Assembly: GCF_000266885.1 (NCBI RefSeq) | Contig: NC_018020.1 | Location: 1,798,001-1,862,000 of the forward strand | Direction: 5' to 3' | From: Turneriella parva DSM 21527 | GTDB taxonomy: Bacteria; Spirochaetota; Leptospiria; Turneriellales; Turneriellaceae | Length of the DNA stretch: 64,000 nt | Shown: positions 50,367 to 60,700 of the stretch, piece by piece | How positions within the stretch are numbered: the first letter of the stretch is position 1 | Layout of the letters: the number at the start of each line of letters is the position of its first letter | Made by a program: the position numbers and the translations under genes | The notes under the pieces: generated by a model | The model's input: the letters and a program-made list of their open reading frames with translations, nothing else | Database searches by the model: none | Told to the model about the DNA's origin: nothing

Positions 50367-50406
50367 TTTGAGTTGAGACACCGCTTTAGCGGTTTCTCAA
50401 CTCAAA
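50367..50406 (-). terminator. 18-bp hairpin ending the polysaccharide operon
   Basis: Arms TTTGAGTTGAGACACCGC and a complement with one mismatch, loop TTTA, overlap the O-antigen ligase stop at 50397. It separates the polysaccharide genes from carD. Confidence 0.6.
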
Positions 50407-51650
50407 CCGATACGGTCGCTGTCGAGCAGGGTTATCAGCGTACCGACGCAGAGCCAGAAGCTCATTTGCACGATTTCAGAGGTAAAATGGCATTGCGTAA
50501 GGCCCATGAGGGCCATGAGCAGCAGCGAAGTGGCTGCGGCGGCGGCCAAAGGCCGGTCGCTTTGCCGGCTTAGGCGAAAGCGTTCCCTGAGGTACAGGGC
50601 GCCCGGGGCAAAGTAATAGAATAGCTGCAGCAGCAAACCGACGAGCCCATAGAGCACCCAGGTATTTATAAAGTCATTGTGCATGTGCGTTATCGATTTT
50701 TCCACATTGTCGTATACCGCTACCCCTGCAGCCCCAGGTACCTGAAAACGGGGGTATTCAAGGTTATAGCCGCGGTCGCCAAAACCTGTCCAAAAACGCT
50801 CTTTGATCATGGCTGAGCCCGCCTGCCAAAGATCACGGCGCTCGGCCTGCGACCCCGCATGAATCTCTGGCGCGGGAAAGCGGTACTGCTCGGCGATACT
50901 TTCGGGAATATTCTGAAAAACGAGGGTGCCCGCGACTGCCACAATGGCCACAAAAATCAAGCGGTGTGCCTTGTTGTATAGCTGCAAATAAACGAATACG
51001 GGAATCACCACCGCGAAAGCGGCGATCGCAGCCCGGGATTTGGTGAGCCATAACCCGATCAATACGCTGAGCGTTAGCAGCAATATGCCGAATGCGCGAC
51101 CTTTTCGACCGGCAAAATACGCTGAAAATGTCAGGCCCAGGCCCATCATCGCGGCAAGTGCAGACAGCCCGGCAAAGTTCAGGTGGTGCATGCTGCTGAA
51201 ACCACGACCACGAACCCAGTTCAAAAAATCTTCGCGCATCTGCCAGGCGCCGTACGCCGAAGAGACAGCCGCACCCGCGACGAAAAGCGCGACGACCACC
51301 AGCAGGCGTTTGCGGCTGCTGGCATAAAACCAAATAAATGCAGGTATCAGCATCAGCCAGACTTCGCGGGCCTCAATGAGCTCGGCGACGGGTTGGGGTG
51401 AAATCACGACATGGTAAATGCGCCAGAACACCCACAGAAAAGCACCGGCATAAAAAACCTTCAGAGTTGTCGCGCCTTTGGCGTCGAGGATTGCGCGGCC
51501 CCGGCGTGAGAATAACGTTGCGAGAAAAATGAGAAACGCGAGTCCGAGGCCTGTTTGTGCAATCGATATCGAGAACGCAAGCCCCACAGCGAACAGGCAA
51601 AGAAAAACAAACGCGAGTTTGCCGGCTATGGTATTCTCAGATGCGCGCAT
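50397..51650 (-). CDS. O-antigen ligase family membrane protein
   Basis: 417 residues with ten or more membrane helices and the periplasmic loop typical of WaaL/Wzy_C proteins: ERRDLWQAGSAMIKERFWTG, then ITHMHNDFINTWVLYGLVGL (the H-x-H-N-D type block). These enzymes join undecaprenyl-linked O-polysaccharide to lipid A core, or polymerise it. Last gene of a minus-strand set with GT2, sugar transferase and galE; the spacing to GT2 is 9 bases. Confidence 0.87.
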   Translation of the reverse strand: MRASENTIAGKLAFVFLCLFAVGLAFSISIAQTGLGLAFLIFLATLFSRRGRAILDAKGATTLKVFYAGAFLWVFWRIYHVVISPQPVAELIEAREVWLMLIPAFIWFYASSRKRLLVVVALFVAGAAVSSAYGAWQMREDFLNWVRGRGFSSMHHLNFAGLSALAAMMGLGLTFSAYFAGRKGRAFGILLLTLSVLIGLWLTKSRAAIAAFAVVIPVFVYLQLYNKAHRLIFVAIVAVAGTLVFQNIPESIAEQYRFPAPEIHAGSQAERRDLWQAGSAMIKERFWTGFGDRGYNLEYPRFQVPGAAGVAVYDNVEKSITHMHNDFINTWVLYGLVGLLLQLFYYFAPGALYLRERFRLSRQSDRPLAAAAATSLLLMALMGLTQCHFTSEIVQMSFWLCVGTLITLLDSDRIGLS

Positions 51651-51659
51651 AGAGCCCCT

Positions 51660-52619
51660 TCACTTCCAGTAATTTTTGTGCATGCTGAGCATGCGGCAGA
51701 TTCGCCTGCCGAACACCGTGTATTTGCGGCCTAGTTTGTAACCCAGAAATTTTGCCGCGATGTGAAATGGCATCAGCATGAGAGACAGCAGAGCTGCGGA
51801 TTTCCATAGCAGCGAAGCCTGTCTTTTTACAAATCGAAATCCTTCTTTATTTGCTGAGCCTGCCGTAAAGAGCAGGTCTGCATGCTGTGAATGAAAGACG
51901 CCGATATCGAAATAGCGGGTAAATTCTTGCCACGCGCTGTAGTTGTGCGAATGCCTGACCTCTGCTTCGGGCTCATAGATGACCGTCGCGCCTGCCTGAA
52001 TAATGCGCGCCGCAGCGTGCATATCTTCACCGAGTATAAGGCTTGAGGCAAAACCGCCGGCTTTGGTCAGCGTCGGTTTGTGCCAGAGGCAGCAGCTGTT
52101 CGAGGTGAACCAGGTTTTGATGCCGAGTGAGGCGGCGCTCTGCAGATTCTGCACGATACGCTCTTCACCATAGTTAATGAAGCGGGCGCTCGACGCGAGG
52201 GGGGTAGCATTCGTGTGCGGTAATTGCCGCGCATAAACGGCGCCCACCTTCGGTTGCCGGGTCGCCTCGAGTAACCGCGCCACTGACCCAGGGTTTGCGA
52301 ATACGGCGTCTTGGGTAATGAAAAGCACCCAGTCGTGACGCGCAATCCTTAGAGCTGCGCTGCGGGTGCCGCCATGATCGAATTCATGTTTGCTGATCTT
52401 GATTAGCCGAAACGGTGTCTTGGCCGCAATGGCCTTGAGCTGGGCTGTCGCCCCATCGTTCGAATCGGTATCGAAAACGATAATCTCTGCGGGCATTGCC
52501 GTTTGCTCCATCGCCGCGCGCAGACAATCAAGCAGAAGCTCGCCGCCGTTACGCACCGGAATCACCAGGGAATATTTTGGCAGCGCAGTATCGCGTGGCT
52601 GTTTTTTTGAGGTTGGCAC
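51660..52619 (-). CDS. Glycosyltransferase family 2
   Basis: 319 residues. The GT-A fold shows YSLVIPVRNGGELLLDCL at the start, EIIVFDTDSNDGA and FITQDAVFANP (acidic metal-binding position). A C-terminal hydrophobic stretch (AALLSLMLMPFHIAAKFLGY) may attach it to the membrane. EFDHGGTRSAALRIA resembles rhamnosyltransferase members; the sugar is uncertain. It starts with GTG and overlaps the upstream sugar transferase stop by one base. Confidence 0.88.
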   Translation of the reverse strand: MPTSKKQPRDTALPKYSLVIPVRNGGELLLDCLRAAMEQTAMPAEIIVFDTDSNDGATAQLKAIAAKTPFRLIKISKHEFDHGGTRSAALRIARHDWVLFITQDAVFANPGSVARLLEATRQPKVGAVYARQLPHTNATPLASSARFINYGEERIVQNLQSAASLGIKTWFTSNSCCLWHKPTLTKAGGFASSLILGEDMHAAARIIQAGATVIYEPEAEVRHSHNYSAWQEFTRYFDIGVFHSQHADLLFTAGSANKEGFRFVKRQASLLWKSAALLSLMLMPFHIAAKFLGYKLGRKYTVFGRRICRMLSMHKNYWK

Positions 52620-54112
52620 TAATAGGCCCCGCGTCGCTTAAGCACAACGCCGATGGTTTTGTAAAGAATGACGAGATCGATATAAAGCGACCAGTTGAAG
52701 ACGTACCAGGTGTCCATTTCGACGCGTTGTTCGTAGCTGACGTCGCTGCGCCCGCTGATCTGCCAGAGCCCGGTCATACCTGGACGAACCAGTTTATAGA
52801 AATCGCTGCGCTCTGCATAACATTCGAGCAGCTCACTTTCAGGCACGGGCCGGGGGCCCACCAGGCTCATTTCGCCTTTCAGCACGTTGATCAGCTGCGG
52901 CAATTCATCGAGCGAAGTTTTTCTTAAGATCGCCCCGAGTCTGGTGACGCGCGGGTCGTTCTTCAGTTTCAGATTTTTCTTCCATTCGGCGCGCGCGGCA
53001 GGGTTTTTTGCCAGCAGTTCTTTGAGGCGAACGTCAGCATCGCGGTACATGCTGCGAAACTTATAGACCCTGATCGGCCTGCCATCTTTCCCTGTGCGCA
53101 GCTGTGAGAAGAGCGCCGGCCCAGGTGAGCTGAAGCGAATCGCAAGCGCGATCAGAAACAGAATCGGCAGAACAAATGGCAATGCCATAAGCACGAGACT
53201 GTAGTCGAAAAACATTTTGGTGAGCCGTGCAGGGCGTTCGCGCAGGCTATTGCTCAATTTAATCAGAAACAGCTGGTTGACGAACAGATGGTAGAATTCG
53301 GCGTTTAAGAGAGCTCCCGAACGCATTTCTGGTATCAGCAAGACATGCTGCACGTAGCGGTGAACCTCGTCGGCAACCCGCCCCGATATTTCGGGCGGTT
53401 GCCCGGGAGCCGCAATGAGCACGCAGGTGACCTGCAGTTCACGCAAGATACGCGGTAGATCTCTTTTGGCACCCGCGCGTGTCAGGTCAGAAGGTGCCTG
53501 TTTTTTCCAGAGGATTTCTTGCTGCGCGTCGAGCGGTACAAACCCCGAGAAACGGTAACCGAGCGTTCGCTCTGAGAGCACTTCACCCTTGATTTTGCGG
53601 GCAGCATCGACCTCGCCGACGATCAGAAGATTCTGCGTGCCGAGACCTATTTTGTGCAGCACGATCTTGCTCCAGTAGCGCGCAAAGCCCAGCAATATGA
53701 GAGCGAACGGCGCCATGAGCAATATCGTCAGGCGGCTGATAAGGTGCGATAACTTGCCCACCGAAATGAGGGCGAACAAAAAAACCGTGAGTATCACGAT
53801 CGACTTGGCAATTTCTTTCAACTCGTCGATATAGGGCAGACGCTTCTTGTACAACCCCTCATACGCGAAAATAGTAACGAATAGCACGGGCATGAAATAG
53901 AGGTCGGCAAACCGCATTGCATCGCCAGAAAACTGCGGCACGAACTGCACGGTTTCACCAAGTAAAATGCGGGTATTGACCGCGAGCACGAATGCCAGCG
54001 TGTAGACAGTGAGGTCAATCGCCAATAGAGCAACCAGGTAGAGCACGTTACGTGAAGTCCCTGAGGATTGCGGAGCGAAATGCACCTCGACACCTTTTGC
54101 CGACTTCGCCAT
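52619..54112 (-). CDS. Polyprenyl glycosylphosphotransferase (WbaP/EpsL type)
   Basis: 497 residues. Four to five N-terminal membrane helices and a nucleotide-binding-like middle region (LLIVGEVDAARKIKGE) precede the catalytic bacterial sugar transferase domain: LFSQLRTGKDGRPIRVYKFR, RLGAILRKTSLDELPQL, MSLVGPRPVPESE and LVRPGMTGLWQISGRSD. It transfers a sugar-1-phosphate from UDP-sugar to undecaprenyl phosphate, starting O-antigen or capsule repeat synthesis. It follows galE by 3 bases. Confidence 0.93.
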   Translation of the reverse strand: MAKSAKGVEVHFAPQSSGTSRNVLYLVALLAIDLTVYTLAFVLAVNTRILLGETVQFVPQFSGDAMRFADLYFMPVLFVTIFAYEGLYKKRLPYIDELKEIAKSIVILTVFLFALISVGKLSHLISRLTILLMAPFALILLGFARYWSKIVLHKIGLGTQNLLIVGEVDAARKIKGEVLSERTLGYRFSGFVPLDAQQEILWKKQAPSDLTRAGAKRDLPRILRELQVTCVLIAAPGQPPEISGRVADEVHRYVQHVLLIPEMRSGALLNAEFYHLFVNQLFLIKLSNSLRERPARLTKMFFDYSLVLMALPFVLPILFLIALAIRFSSPGPALFSQLRTGKDGRPIRVYKFRSMYRDADVRLKELLAKNPAARAEWKKNLKLKNDPRVTRLGAILRKTSLDELPQLINVLKGEMSLVGPRPVPESELLECYAERSDFYKLVRPGMTGLWQISGRSDVSYEQRVEMDTWYVFNWSLYIDLVILYKTIGVVLKRRGAY

Positions 54113-54115
54113 ATT

Positions 54116-55099
54116 CTACTTCAGGCCGAGGCGCCGCTTTTCCCACGCGACGGCTGTCTTCAGAATCGCCTCCAGATCGGGAATCTCGGGAGACCAACCG
54201 AGTTTTTGTTTCGCCAGTGCATTGTCGCCCACGAGCATTGCCGCGTCACCTTCGCGCCGGGGGCCAAAGTGAAAATTGATCTTTCGGCTGCATGCGTTCT
54301 CGATGCCTTTCAGTACCTCGAGAATGCTGTAACCGCGATTGTTGCCCAGATTGAATGCATGAAACCCGCTATTCTTGAAGGCGAAATCAATGCCCAGCAC
54401 GTGCGCACGCGCAATATCAGAGACATGAATATAATCGCGCACCGCCGTGCCGTCGGGAGTCGCAAAGTCTCTGCCATTCACGACAAAATCTGTTCGGTTT
54501 TCAAGCGCGGCTCGCACGGCGAGCGGTACCAGATGCGTCTCGGGCACGTGGTCTTCACCGAACTCATTTTCCGGGTCGGCTCCCGTCGCATTGAAATAAC
54601 GAAAAACCACCGCTGAAAACCCGAGCGTTGTACAGTAGTCGCGCATGATCTGCTCACACATGAGTTTTGACCTGCCATAAGGGCTGATCGGATTCTGTGG
54701 ATGGTTTTCGGTGAGGGGTTCTGCTACCGTGAGTTCGGCATAGGTTGCGCAAGTGGACGAGAATATGAGTTTCTTCACATTTGCCGCGAGCATCGCCGAC
54801 ATCAGCGAAAGTGTGCCCGCGACATTATTCTCGTAATACGCGTCTGGCTTTTCGACCGACTCACCGACAAAAATATACGCGGCGAAATGCATCACTGCAT
54901 CGACACGTTTTTCCCGGAGCAGCGCGGTGAGTTTTTCCGTTTCGCGGGTTGAGATTCGGTGGCATTCAGCATAGCCACTGACGTCTGCCTTACCGTAAGA
55001 CTCGTCATCAATGCAGACGACGTTGTGGCCAGCGCGGGCGAGAAGTTTACAGGCATGCGAACCAATGTAGCCACGCCCACCTGTAACCAGAATATTCAT
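54116..55099 (-). CDS. galE: UDP-glucose 4-epimerase
   Basis: 327 residues. Extended SDR fold: NAD loop TGGRGYIGSHACKLL, SSTCATY with the catalytic Thr/Ser region, YxxxK as YGRSK, and the GalE-type block YFNATGADPENEFGEDH followed by GTAVRDYIHVSDIARAH. It interconverts UDP-Glc and UDP-Gal (or the GlcNAc forms) and feeds the polysaccharide genes downstream. Ends 3 bases before the sugar transferase gene. Confidence 0.93.
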   Translation of the reverse strand: MNILVTGGRGYIGSHACKLLARAGHNVVCIDDESYGKADVSGYAECHRISTRETEKLTALLREKRVDAVMHFAAYIFVGESVEKPDAYYENNVAGTLSLMSAMLAANVKKLIFSSTCATYAELTVAEPLTENHPQNPISPYGRSKLMCEQIMRDYCTTLGFSAVVFRYFNATGADPENEFGEDHVPETHLVPLAVRAALENRTDFVVNGRDFATPDGTAVRDYIHVSDIARAHVLGIDFAFKNSGFHAFNLGNNRGYSILEVLKGIENACSRKINFHFGPRREGDAAMLVGDNALAKQKLGWSPEIPDLEAILKTAVAWEKRRLGLK

Positions 55100-55153
55100 G
55101 CGCTGCCGCCCGCCCGGTCGAGGCAGTCACCGTTAACGCGCGGGTATGTTTTT

Positions 55154-56965
55154 CTATCTCTGGCCATCGCGCTGCGGACGCTGGCGACCGGGCCCGCGGC
55201 TACCGCCACGATTGCGGTTGCGGTTACCGCCTGGTTTGCCACGACCACCGCGGCGTGGGCCACGGCCGTCACCGCGACCGGCACCGCCACCACGGTTTTC
55301 TTCTTCAAGAATGCGGCGTGTGCGCTCTGAAATCTGTGGCTCAGATTTTTTGCGCACAAAGAGCGACATGACAGAGCGAGCGATGCGCTTGAAGAGTCCC
55401 ACCTTCTCTTGAGAGCGGGGCACGATCGCAAATTTCTGGCGGTTGTCTTTGCGCGCATTATGGTCGCGTTTGCCGCCCTCATTCTGACCGCCACGCTGTC
55501 GCCGTGCATCGTAATAGGCCCCGTCTGCAACCTGCTTCTGGCGGTTCGGTTGTTCGTTGCGCCGACCGTGCTGCGGGCGCCCCTGACCTTCGCCGCGAGG
55601 CGCACGCGAATCGTCTCTTGGCCCACGTGCATCTTCGCGTCGGGGTGGACGGCCACCCTCGCGTTTGCGGTCACGACCGCCGCGGTCGTTACCGCCTCTG
55701 CCGCCGCGATCGTTGCCTCGCGGCCCGCGGTCACGGCCACCGCGTACATGGTCGGCGCCGTCTTCGCGCTCAACGCGCACGATACGCACAAAGCTGACAT
55801 TTTCAATGTAACGAGATTCGGGTTGCGCTACGGGAATTTTGTATTTCAAATAGCGCTCGAGTTTCGCGAGCGAGTCGTAGTCAAATTCTGAGCTGACGCT
55901 GATCGCCTTGCCGGTTTTGCCCGCCCGGGCCGTGCGGCCGATGCGGTGCACGTACGTCTCGGGATCCATGGGGATGTCGTAGTTAATGACAAGCTGCACG
56001 TCTTCGATGTGCAGGCCGCGGCTTGCGACGTCGGTTGCCACGAGAATGCGAAACTTGCCGTCTTTAAAGTCGTCGAGAATCTTGAGGCGTTTATTCTGCG
56101 TCACCATGCTCGAGAGGCCTGCGGCAGCGATGTTGTGGTGGTTCAGGTTTTTTACCAGCACGTCGACATACTGGCGGCTGTTGGTGAAAATAATCACCGG
56201 CTCGAGCTTATTGTTTTCGAGAAACTGTATGAGGTAGGGCAGCTTTTCGTCTTGCCCGAGGTGCAGCATCTCTTGCGCGATGTTCGCGTGGTCGATGAGT
56301 TCGGGGTTGATGAGAATTTCTTCGGGCTCGCGCATGAATTCCCACACCGAATACAGGGCGCTGAAGTTGATCGTGGCTGAGAACAGCGAGAACTGGCGTT
56401 CTTCGTTCTCGTTCGGCGAGCACTTCGAAAGAATCTTGCGCACGTCGTCGATAAAACCCATGTCGAGCATGCGATCGGCTTCATCGAGAACGATCCGCAC
56501 GACTTTTGAAAGGTTGGCTTCGCCGCCGCGCAGAAAGTCGAGCAGGCGACCGGGTGTTGCGACGATCAGCTGCGCGCCACCGGCGAGTTCGCGGCGCTGT
56601 TTGTCATGGTCGACGCCGCCGTAAATTGTGGCAAGCTTGAGGCCTGCTGCGTCGGCAAAGAACTCAGCCTCTTCGGCGATCTGCACCACGAGTTCGCGGG
56701 TCGGCGCCAAAACCAGTGCAACAGGGGGATTCACCCCGTCTTCGCCATGCGTCTCGCCTTTTTCGATCTTCTCGTGAACGAATTGCAGAATCGGCAGCAG
56801 GTAAGCCAGGGTTTTACCTGAACCAGTCTTGGCGCAGGCGATGAGGTCACGGTTATTCAGCGCAAGGGGTATTGTCTCGGCTTGAATGGGGGTGGGTTCG
56901 GGAAAGCCCTTCTCAGCGAGCCGCTTTTGTATCGGCTCTGAGAGCTTCAATTCAGTAAATAGCAC
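55154..56965 (-). CDS. DEAD-box RNA helicase with RGG-rich tail
   Basis: 603 residues. Motifs in order: Q motif PTPIQAETIPLAL, I AKTGSGKTLAYLLP, Ia PTRELV, II VLDEADRML, III SATINF, V ATDVASRGLHIEDV, VI HRIGRTARAGKTG. From about residue 400 the protein is Arg/Gly/Asp-rich (repeated RGG and RGGNDRGG-like units) with a short ordered island (VGLFKRIARSVMSLFVRKK). Such tails bind RNA nonspecifically. A GTG at 56965 gives the family start (VLFTELKLS); the frame is open further up but runs into a repeat. Long antisense frames here reflect the RGG codons. Confidence 0.92.
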   Translation of the reverse strand: MLFTELKLSEPIQKRLAEKGFPEPTPIQAETIPLALNNRDLIACAKTGSGKTLAYLLPILQFVHEKIEKGETHGEDGVNPPVALVLAPTRELVVQIAEEAEFFADAAGLKLATIYGGVDHDKQRRELAGGAQLIVATPGRLLDFLRGGEANLSKVVRIVLDEADRMLDMGFIDDVRKILSKCSPNENEERQFSLFSATINFSALYSVWEFMREPEEILINPELIDHANIAQEMLHLGQDEKLPYLIQFLENNKLEPVIIFTNSRQYVDVLVKNLNHHNIAAAGLSSMVTQNKRLKILDDFKDGKFRILVATDVASRGLHIEDVQLVINYDIPMDPETYVHRIGRTARAGKTGKAISVSSEFDYDSLAKLERYLKYKIPVAQPESRYIENVSFVRIVRVEREDGADHVRGGRDRGPRGNDRGGRGGNDRGGRDRKREGGRPPRREDARGPRDDSRAPRGEGQGRPQHGRRNEQPNRQKQVADGAYYDARRQRGGQNEGGKRDHNARKDNRQKFAIVPRSQEKVGLFKRIARSVMSLFVRKKSEPQISERTRRILEEENRGGGAGRGDGRGPRRGGRGKPGGNRNRNRGGSRGPGRQRPQRDGQR

Positions 56966-57045
56966 AGGTTTCTTTGTTCGTCTGAAACAGGGGGTCAATG
57001 ACTTTGCACCCGTACGCCCGAATCGTAATTTCGGGGTCAACACCC

Positions 57046-57090
57046 TTCGACAGGCTCAGGGTGACGACTTGTCATGGTGAGCCTGTCGAA
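57046..57090. repeat. REP-like inverted repeat TTCGACAGGCTCA ... TGAGCCTGTCGAA
   Basis: 13-bp perfect arms 19 bases apart in the gap between the divergent helicase gene and the next gene. This CTTCGACAGGCTCAGG type of palindrome is widespread in bacterial genomes. It resembles the 13681 element. Confidence 0.7.
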
Positions 57091-57168
57091 CCATGGCAAG
57101 GCGACATAACGAGCGCCATGCAATCGCCATTTCACTTGACCCCCCGAAGGCCCAACCGGGCATTCGCC

Positions 57169-57675
57169 ATGGCTGTCGCAAAAGTGATTCATCTCGTGAA
57201 GCGGGTCGAGGCAATCGACCGTGAAATCGCCGAGCTGCACCAGCTTGTCGCGGGCATCGACGCTGCACGCTCTTACCGCAACCCGCTGAAGATCGCTGCT
57301 GAGCAACAGATCAATAACCTCGTCGGCGAAAAAGTCAAACTGATGGATCTCAAGATTGAGAACCCGCCCGAGTTCTTGACGAAGCACGTCGGCGAAAATG
57401 TCGCAGAACCTTCGACGCAGCCACGCATTGCGCTTGAGGCTCTCTTGGGCGGTACGACATCCACCTATGTGGCCGCGAGACAGAGCGATGCGCCCGATGA
57501 AACAATTCGCATCGGAGCCCAGAACCCCCTCAGGTCATTCACCCGCATGATGAACGTCGACGAAATTCTGCCAAAGTCTTCGGCTGACCAGACGGTACGC
57601 CCACGCCGGGCCGAGAAGCCGGCTTCTCGCACGCGCGCCGATATTCTGCGCGACCTGCCGCCCCTGCAGTACTAA
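57169..57675 (+). CDS. Hypothetical protein, N-terminal coiled coil
   Basis: 168 residues from the ATG at 57169; an ATG at 57118 would add 17. The first ~60 residues form an amphipathic helix pair (VKRVEAIDREIAELHQLVAG, EQQINNLVGEKVKLMDLKI). The rest is polar with no recognisable domain and a basic C-terminus. It is cytoplasmic by appearance. No family assigned. Confidence 0.65.
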   Translation: MAVAKVIHLVKRVEAIDREIAELHQLVAGIDAARSYRNPLKIAAEQQINNLVGEKVKLMDLKIENPPEFLTKHVGENVAEPSTQPRIALEALLGGTTSTYVAARQSDAPDETIRIGAQNPLRSFTRMMNVDEILPKSSADQTVRPRRAEKPASRTRADILRDLPPLQY

Positions 57676-57735
57676 GTCGCATCAGGGCTGCCCGGGCGCT
57701 GAACGCCCTGTACACAAACCCCCAAGACTATCCGC

Positions 57736-57764
57736 TTGACAGACGCGGCGGACTTTGTTTAGCT
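57736..57764 (+). promoter_or_regulatory. TTGACA-N17-TTAGCT promoter abutting the ATG at 57770
   Basis: A perfect -35 hexamer, 17-base spacer and poor -10 box are followed by 5 bases and the ATG. No Shine-Dalgarno is visible. Same geometry as the promoter at 43769. Confidence 0.5.
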
Positions 57765-57769
57765 TGCTC

Positions 57770-60700
57770 ATGAACTTCTTGCAGAGCGTTTATCTTGACT
57801 ACTTCACCCTCGGGTCGGTGATACCTGTACTCTTTCTTTTTATCTGCGCTGCAGTTTTCTTTCAGGTTAAAGATAAATCGCGCGCGACCAAGGTGCTCGC
57901 GAATGGTCTGCTTATCTATGGCATCTTTGTTTCAAGCTATATAATCGCCTCTACGTTTTATCATCCTCTGGCTGCGTTTCACCGCTGGTCAACCGTGGGC
58001 TTTGTGCTGATTGCGGTGTCGCTGCTGACGCAGATATTTTTTGAGTTTCCCGAGCCGGTTCATACCCGGGTTGCCAAAATTCTCGTTCGGGCGATGATCG
58101 CCGTTGCGATTGGTTTTGCCACCTGGTTCATGGTGCAAACTCATGATTCGGGTTATATTTACCATTTCGAGGGCCACTACTATGATTTTGATGCGGATGA
58201 TGCGAGTTATGTTATCAGCATCGCGATTCTGGTCTATGTTTTTACGCTCATTGGCATAGGCATCTGGCGGGTTATTGCCGTAAAGGGGCGTGATCGTTGG
58301 ACTATTGCCGGTTTGATTCTCGGCATCGTTGCGGCGACAATTCTGCCCGCCTACCTAAATACGCTCAGCCGCGAAGGCGGTATGGACCGCGGAACCTTTC
58401 AGACCGTGTTCGACATGTCGACAATTCTCGGGGCCTTTGTCATCGTTATTATCTATATGAACAACACTTCAGACAAGACGACGTTCATGGCGAAAATCAT
58501 TCTTGTCAGCGTTGTCGTTTTTCTGCTCGTTCTGCAGGGCATCAGTTACTTCGCTTTTCAGGAAAAAGAATCAGCGTACGACGGAGTCAAGAGCGAACAG
58601 GCGAACAGGTTTCGTGAGGTTGGCATTGAACCTGAAGCTCTGCGGTATGCCATTTCATACGACCTCGTCAAAAAGAAAACGGAACCGTTAAAGTCGATCG
58701 CGTCTGCAGAGGTCGATGTTGCCGAACAAATCAACGGCTATGAATTTGCATTCGTTTGGCAGAAGATTTATTATCTCAATGAAGACATTGCGTTTAAAGA
58801 CAAGGTTGAAAAGATTCTGCAATCGGCGCCGCCTACCTTTGCCGGTTACGCGAATGCCATTTTTCCGATGCTCGAGAAAAAAGAGACCTGCACCAAGGCG
58901 GCGATACTCGGGAAAATCGACAAACTGCAGCGACCGGTTATTTACCGGCGGTACAAGCTCAGCAAAATTCCTGATTTCAACTTTCGTGAAGCGGCGATCA
59001 AGTTTCTCGGCAAATCGCACCGGGGTTTTGAAACCTTCAGCGAAGCGATGCGCGCGTACCTGAAAGAGAACACAACCGACAGTGGTGCGGTTCTGAAGGC
59101 CAAGCTACTGCAGTTTGCAGAAGAAGTTGTGCCACCGGGCGCACGACATTACCGCAAAGACAAGAGCAACGGAGCGCACTACACAGCCTATGTTGGCATT
59201 GACTTCAAAAAGGGTAAGATGGTCGAGGTGGGTTTTGACTACCTCGATTACCGCAAGTATGTTCACCCGTTGGGGGTAAAATTTATTCTGTTGCTGATTG
59301 GCGCGATGGTGCTGATTATTGTCGGTTTTCCGTTCTTTTTCAGCCGCGCTCTGGTGACGCCGCTCAACAGCCTTCTGGCTGGCGTAAACCAGGTAAACAA
59401 CGGCGACCTCAATGTCGAGCTGCCGATCTACGTCGAAGATGAAATTGGTTATCTCTCGCGGTCATTTAACGGCATGGTGCATTCGATCAAAGACTCGAAG
59501 CAGAAACTTCAGGAATACGCCGAAACCCTCGAAGACAAAGTCAAAGAAAGAACTGCCGAATTGCAGAAAGCGTTTGAAGAGGTGAATGCGCTGAAGAAGC
59601 AGCAAGACGGCGACTACTTTCTTACCAGCCTTTTGACGCATCCTTTGGGTTCGAACAAGGCTGACAGCCCGAATCTGAACGTCGATGTGCTGCTTGAACA
59701 GAAGAAAAAGTTCGAATTTCGCAAGTGGGCGCGCGATATCGGCGGTGACACCTGCATCACCAGCTCGATCACCCTGAAGGGCAAGCCGCATACGGTGTTT
59801 CTGAATGCCGATGCGATGGGCAAGTCGATGCAGGGCGCCGGCGGCATTCTCGTACTCGGTTCGGTATTCCATTCGGTCATTGAACGCACGAAACTTTCTC
59901 CGAAAGAAGCCGATGTGTTTCCCGAACATTGGCTCAAATACACTTTCATCGAGCTGCACCGGGTCTTTGAAGTGTTCGATGGTTCGATGCTGATCTCGCT
60001 GGTCATGGGCCTTGTCGACGACGAATCGGGTCTCATGTATTACATTAATGCCGAGCACCCCTGGTCGGTGCTGTACCGCCAGGGCAAGGCAGAGTTTATC
60101 GAGAAAGAACTCGTTCTGCGTAAACTCGGCACGCAGGGTGTTGCCGGGCAGATTGAAGTCTGCACGCTGCAGCTAGAACCGAAAGACGTGATCTTCATCG
60201 GCTCAGACGGTCGCGACGACCTGCTGCTCGGTTATGATAACGACGGCGCAAGAATCATCAACGAAGACGAAAATCTCTTCTTGAAAGTCATCGAAGAGGC
60301 CGAGGGACACCTCGATCGAATTAAAGATATTCTCGAAAATTACGGCGAACTCACCGATGACCTTTCGCTTTTGCGCATCGGCTATAAAGAAGATGTGCAC
60401 CACGACCATACGCAGCTGACGCAGCATGTGATTCAGTTGCTGAACCGTGCGCGCCTGGCTGTAAAGGCGAACCAGCTCAAAGTGGCGATTGGTGACCTCG
60501 AAGAGGCGCACCGCATCGACGATGCGCAGCCCGAGGTGATGCGCGATCTGATCAAAGCCTACCTCAAAGACAAGCAGTTCGAAAAGGCGGCGAATCTTGC
60601 AGAAGACTATATTCACATCAAGCCGGCCGATTCTGAGTTTCTCTATATCGCGTCGTATTGCCATAAGGTGCTGCAGAACTACAAAAAGGCAGCAGACTTT

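Noticed and set aside
55096-55806. Long minus-strand Ala/Val/Arg-rich open frame overlapping the helicase tail
   Set aside because: It is the out-of-frame reading of the RGG-coding region of the DEAD-box gene; composition is repetitive and it has no domain or ribosome binding site.
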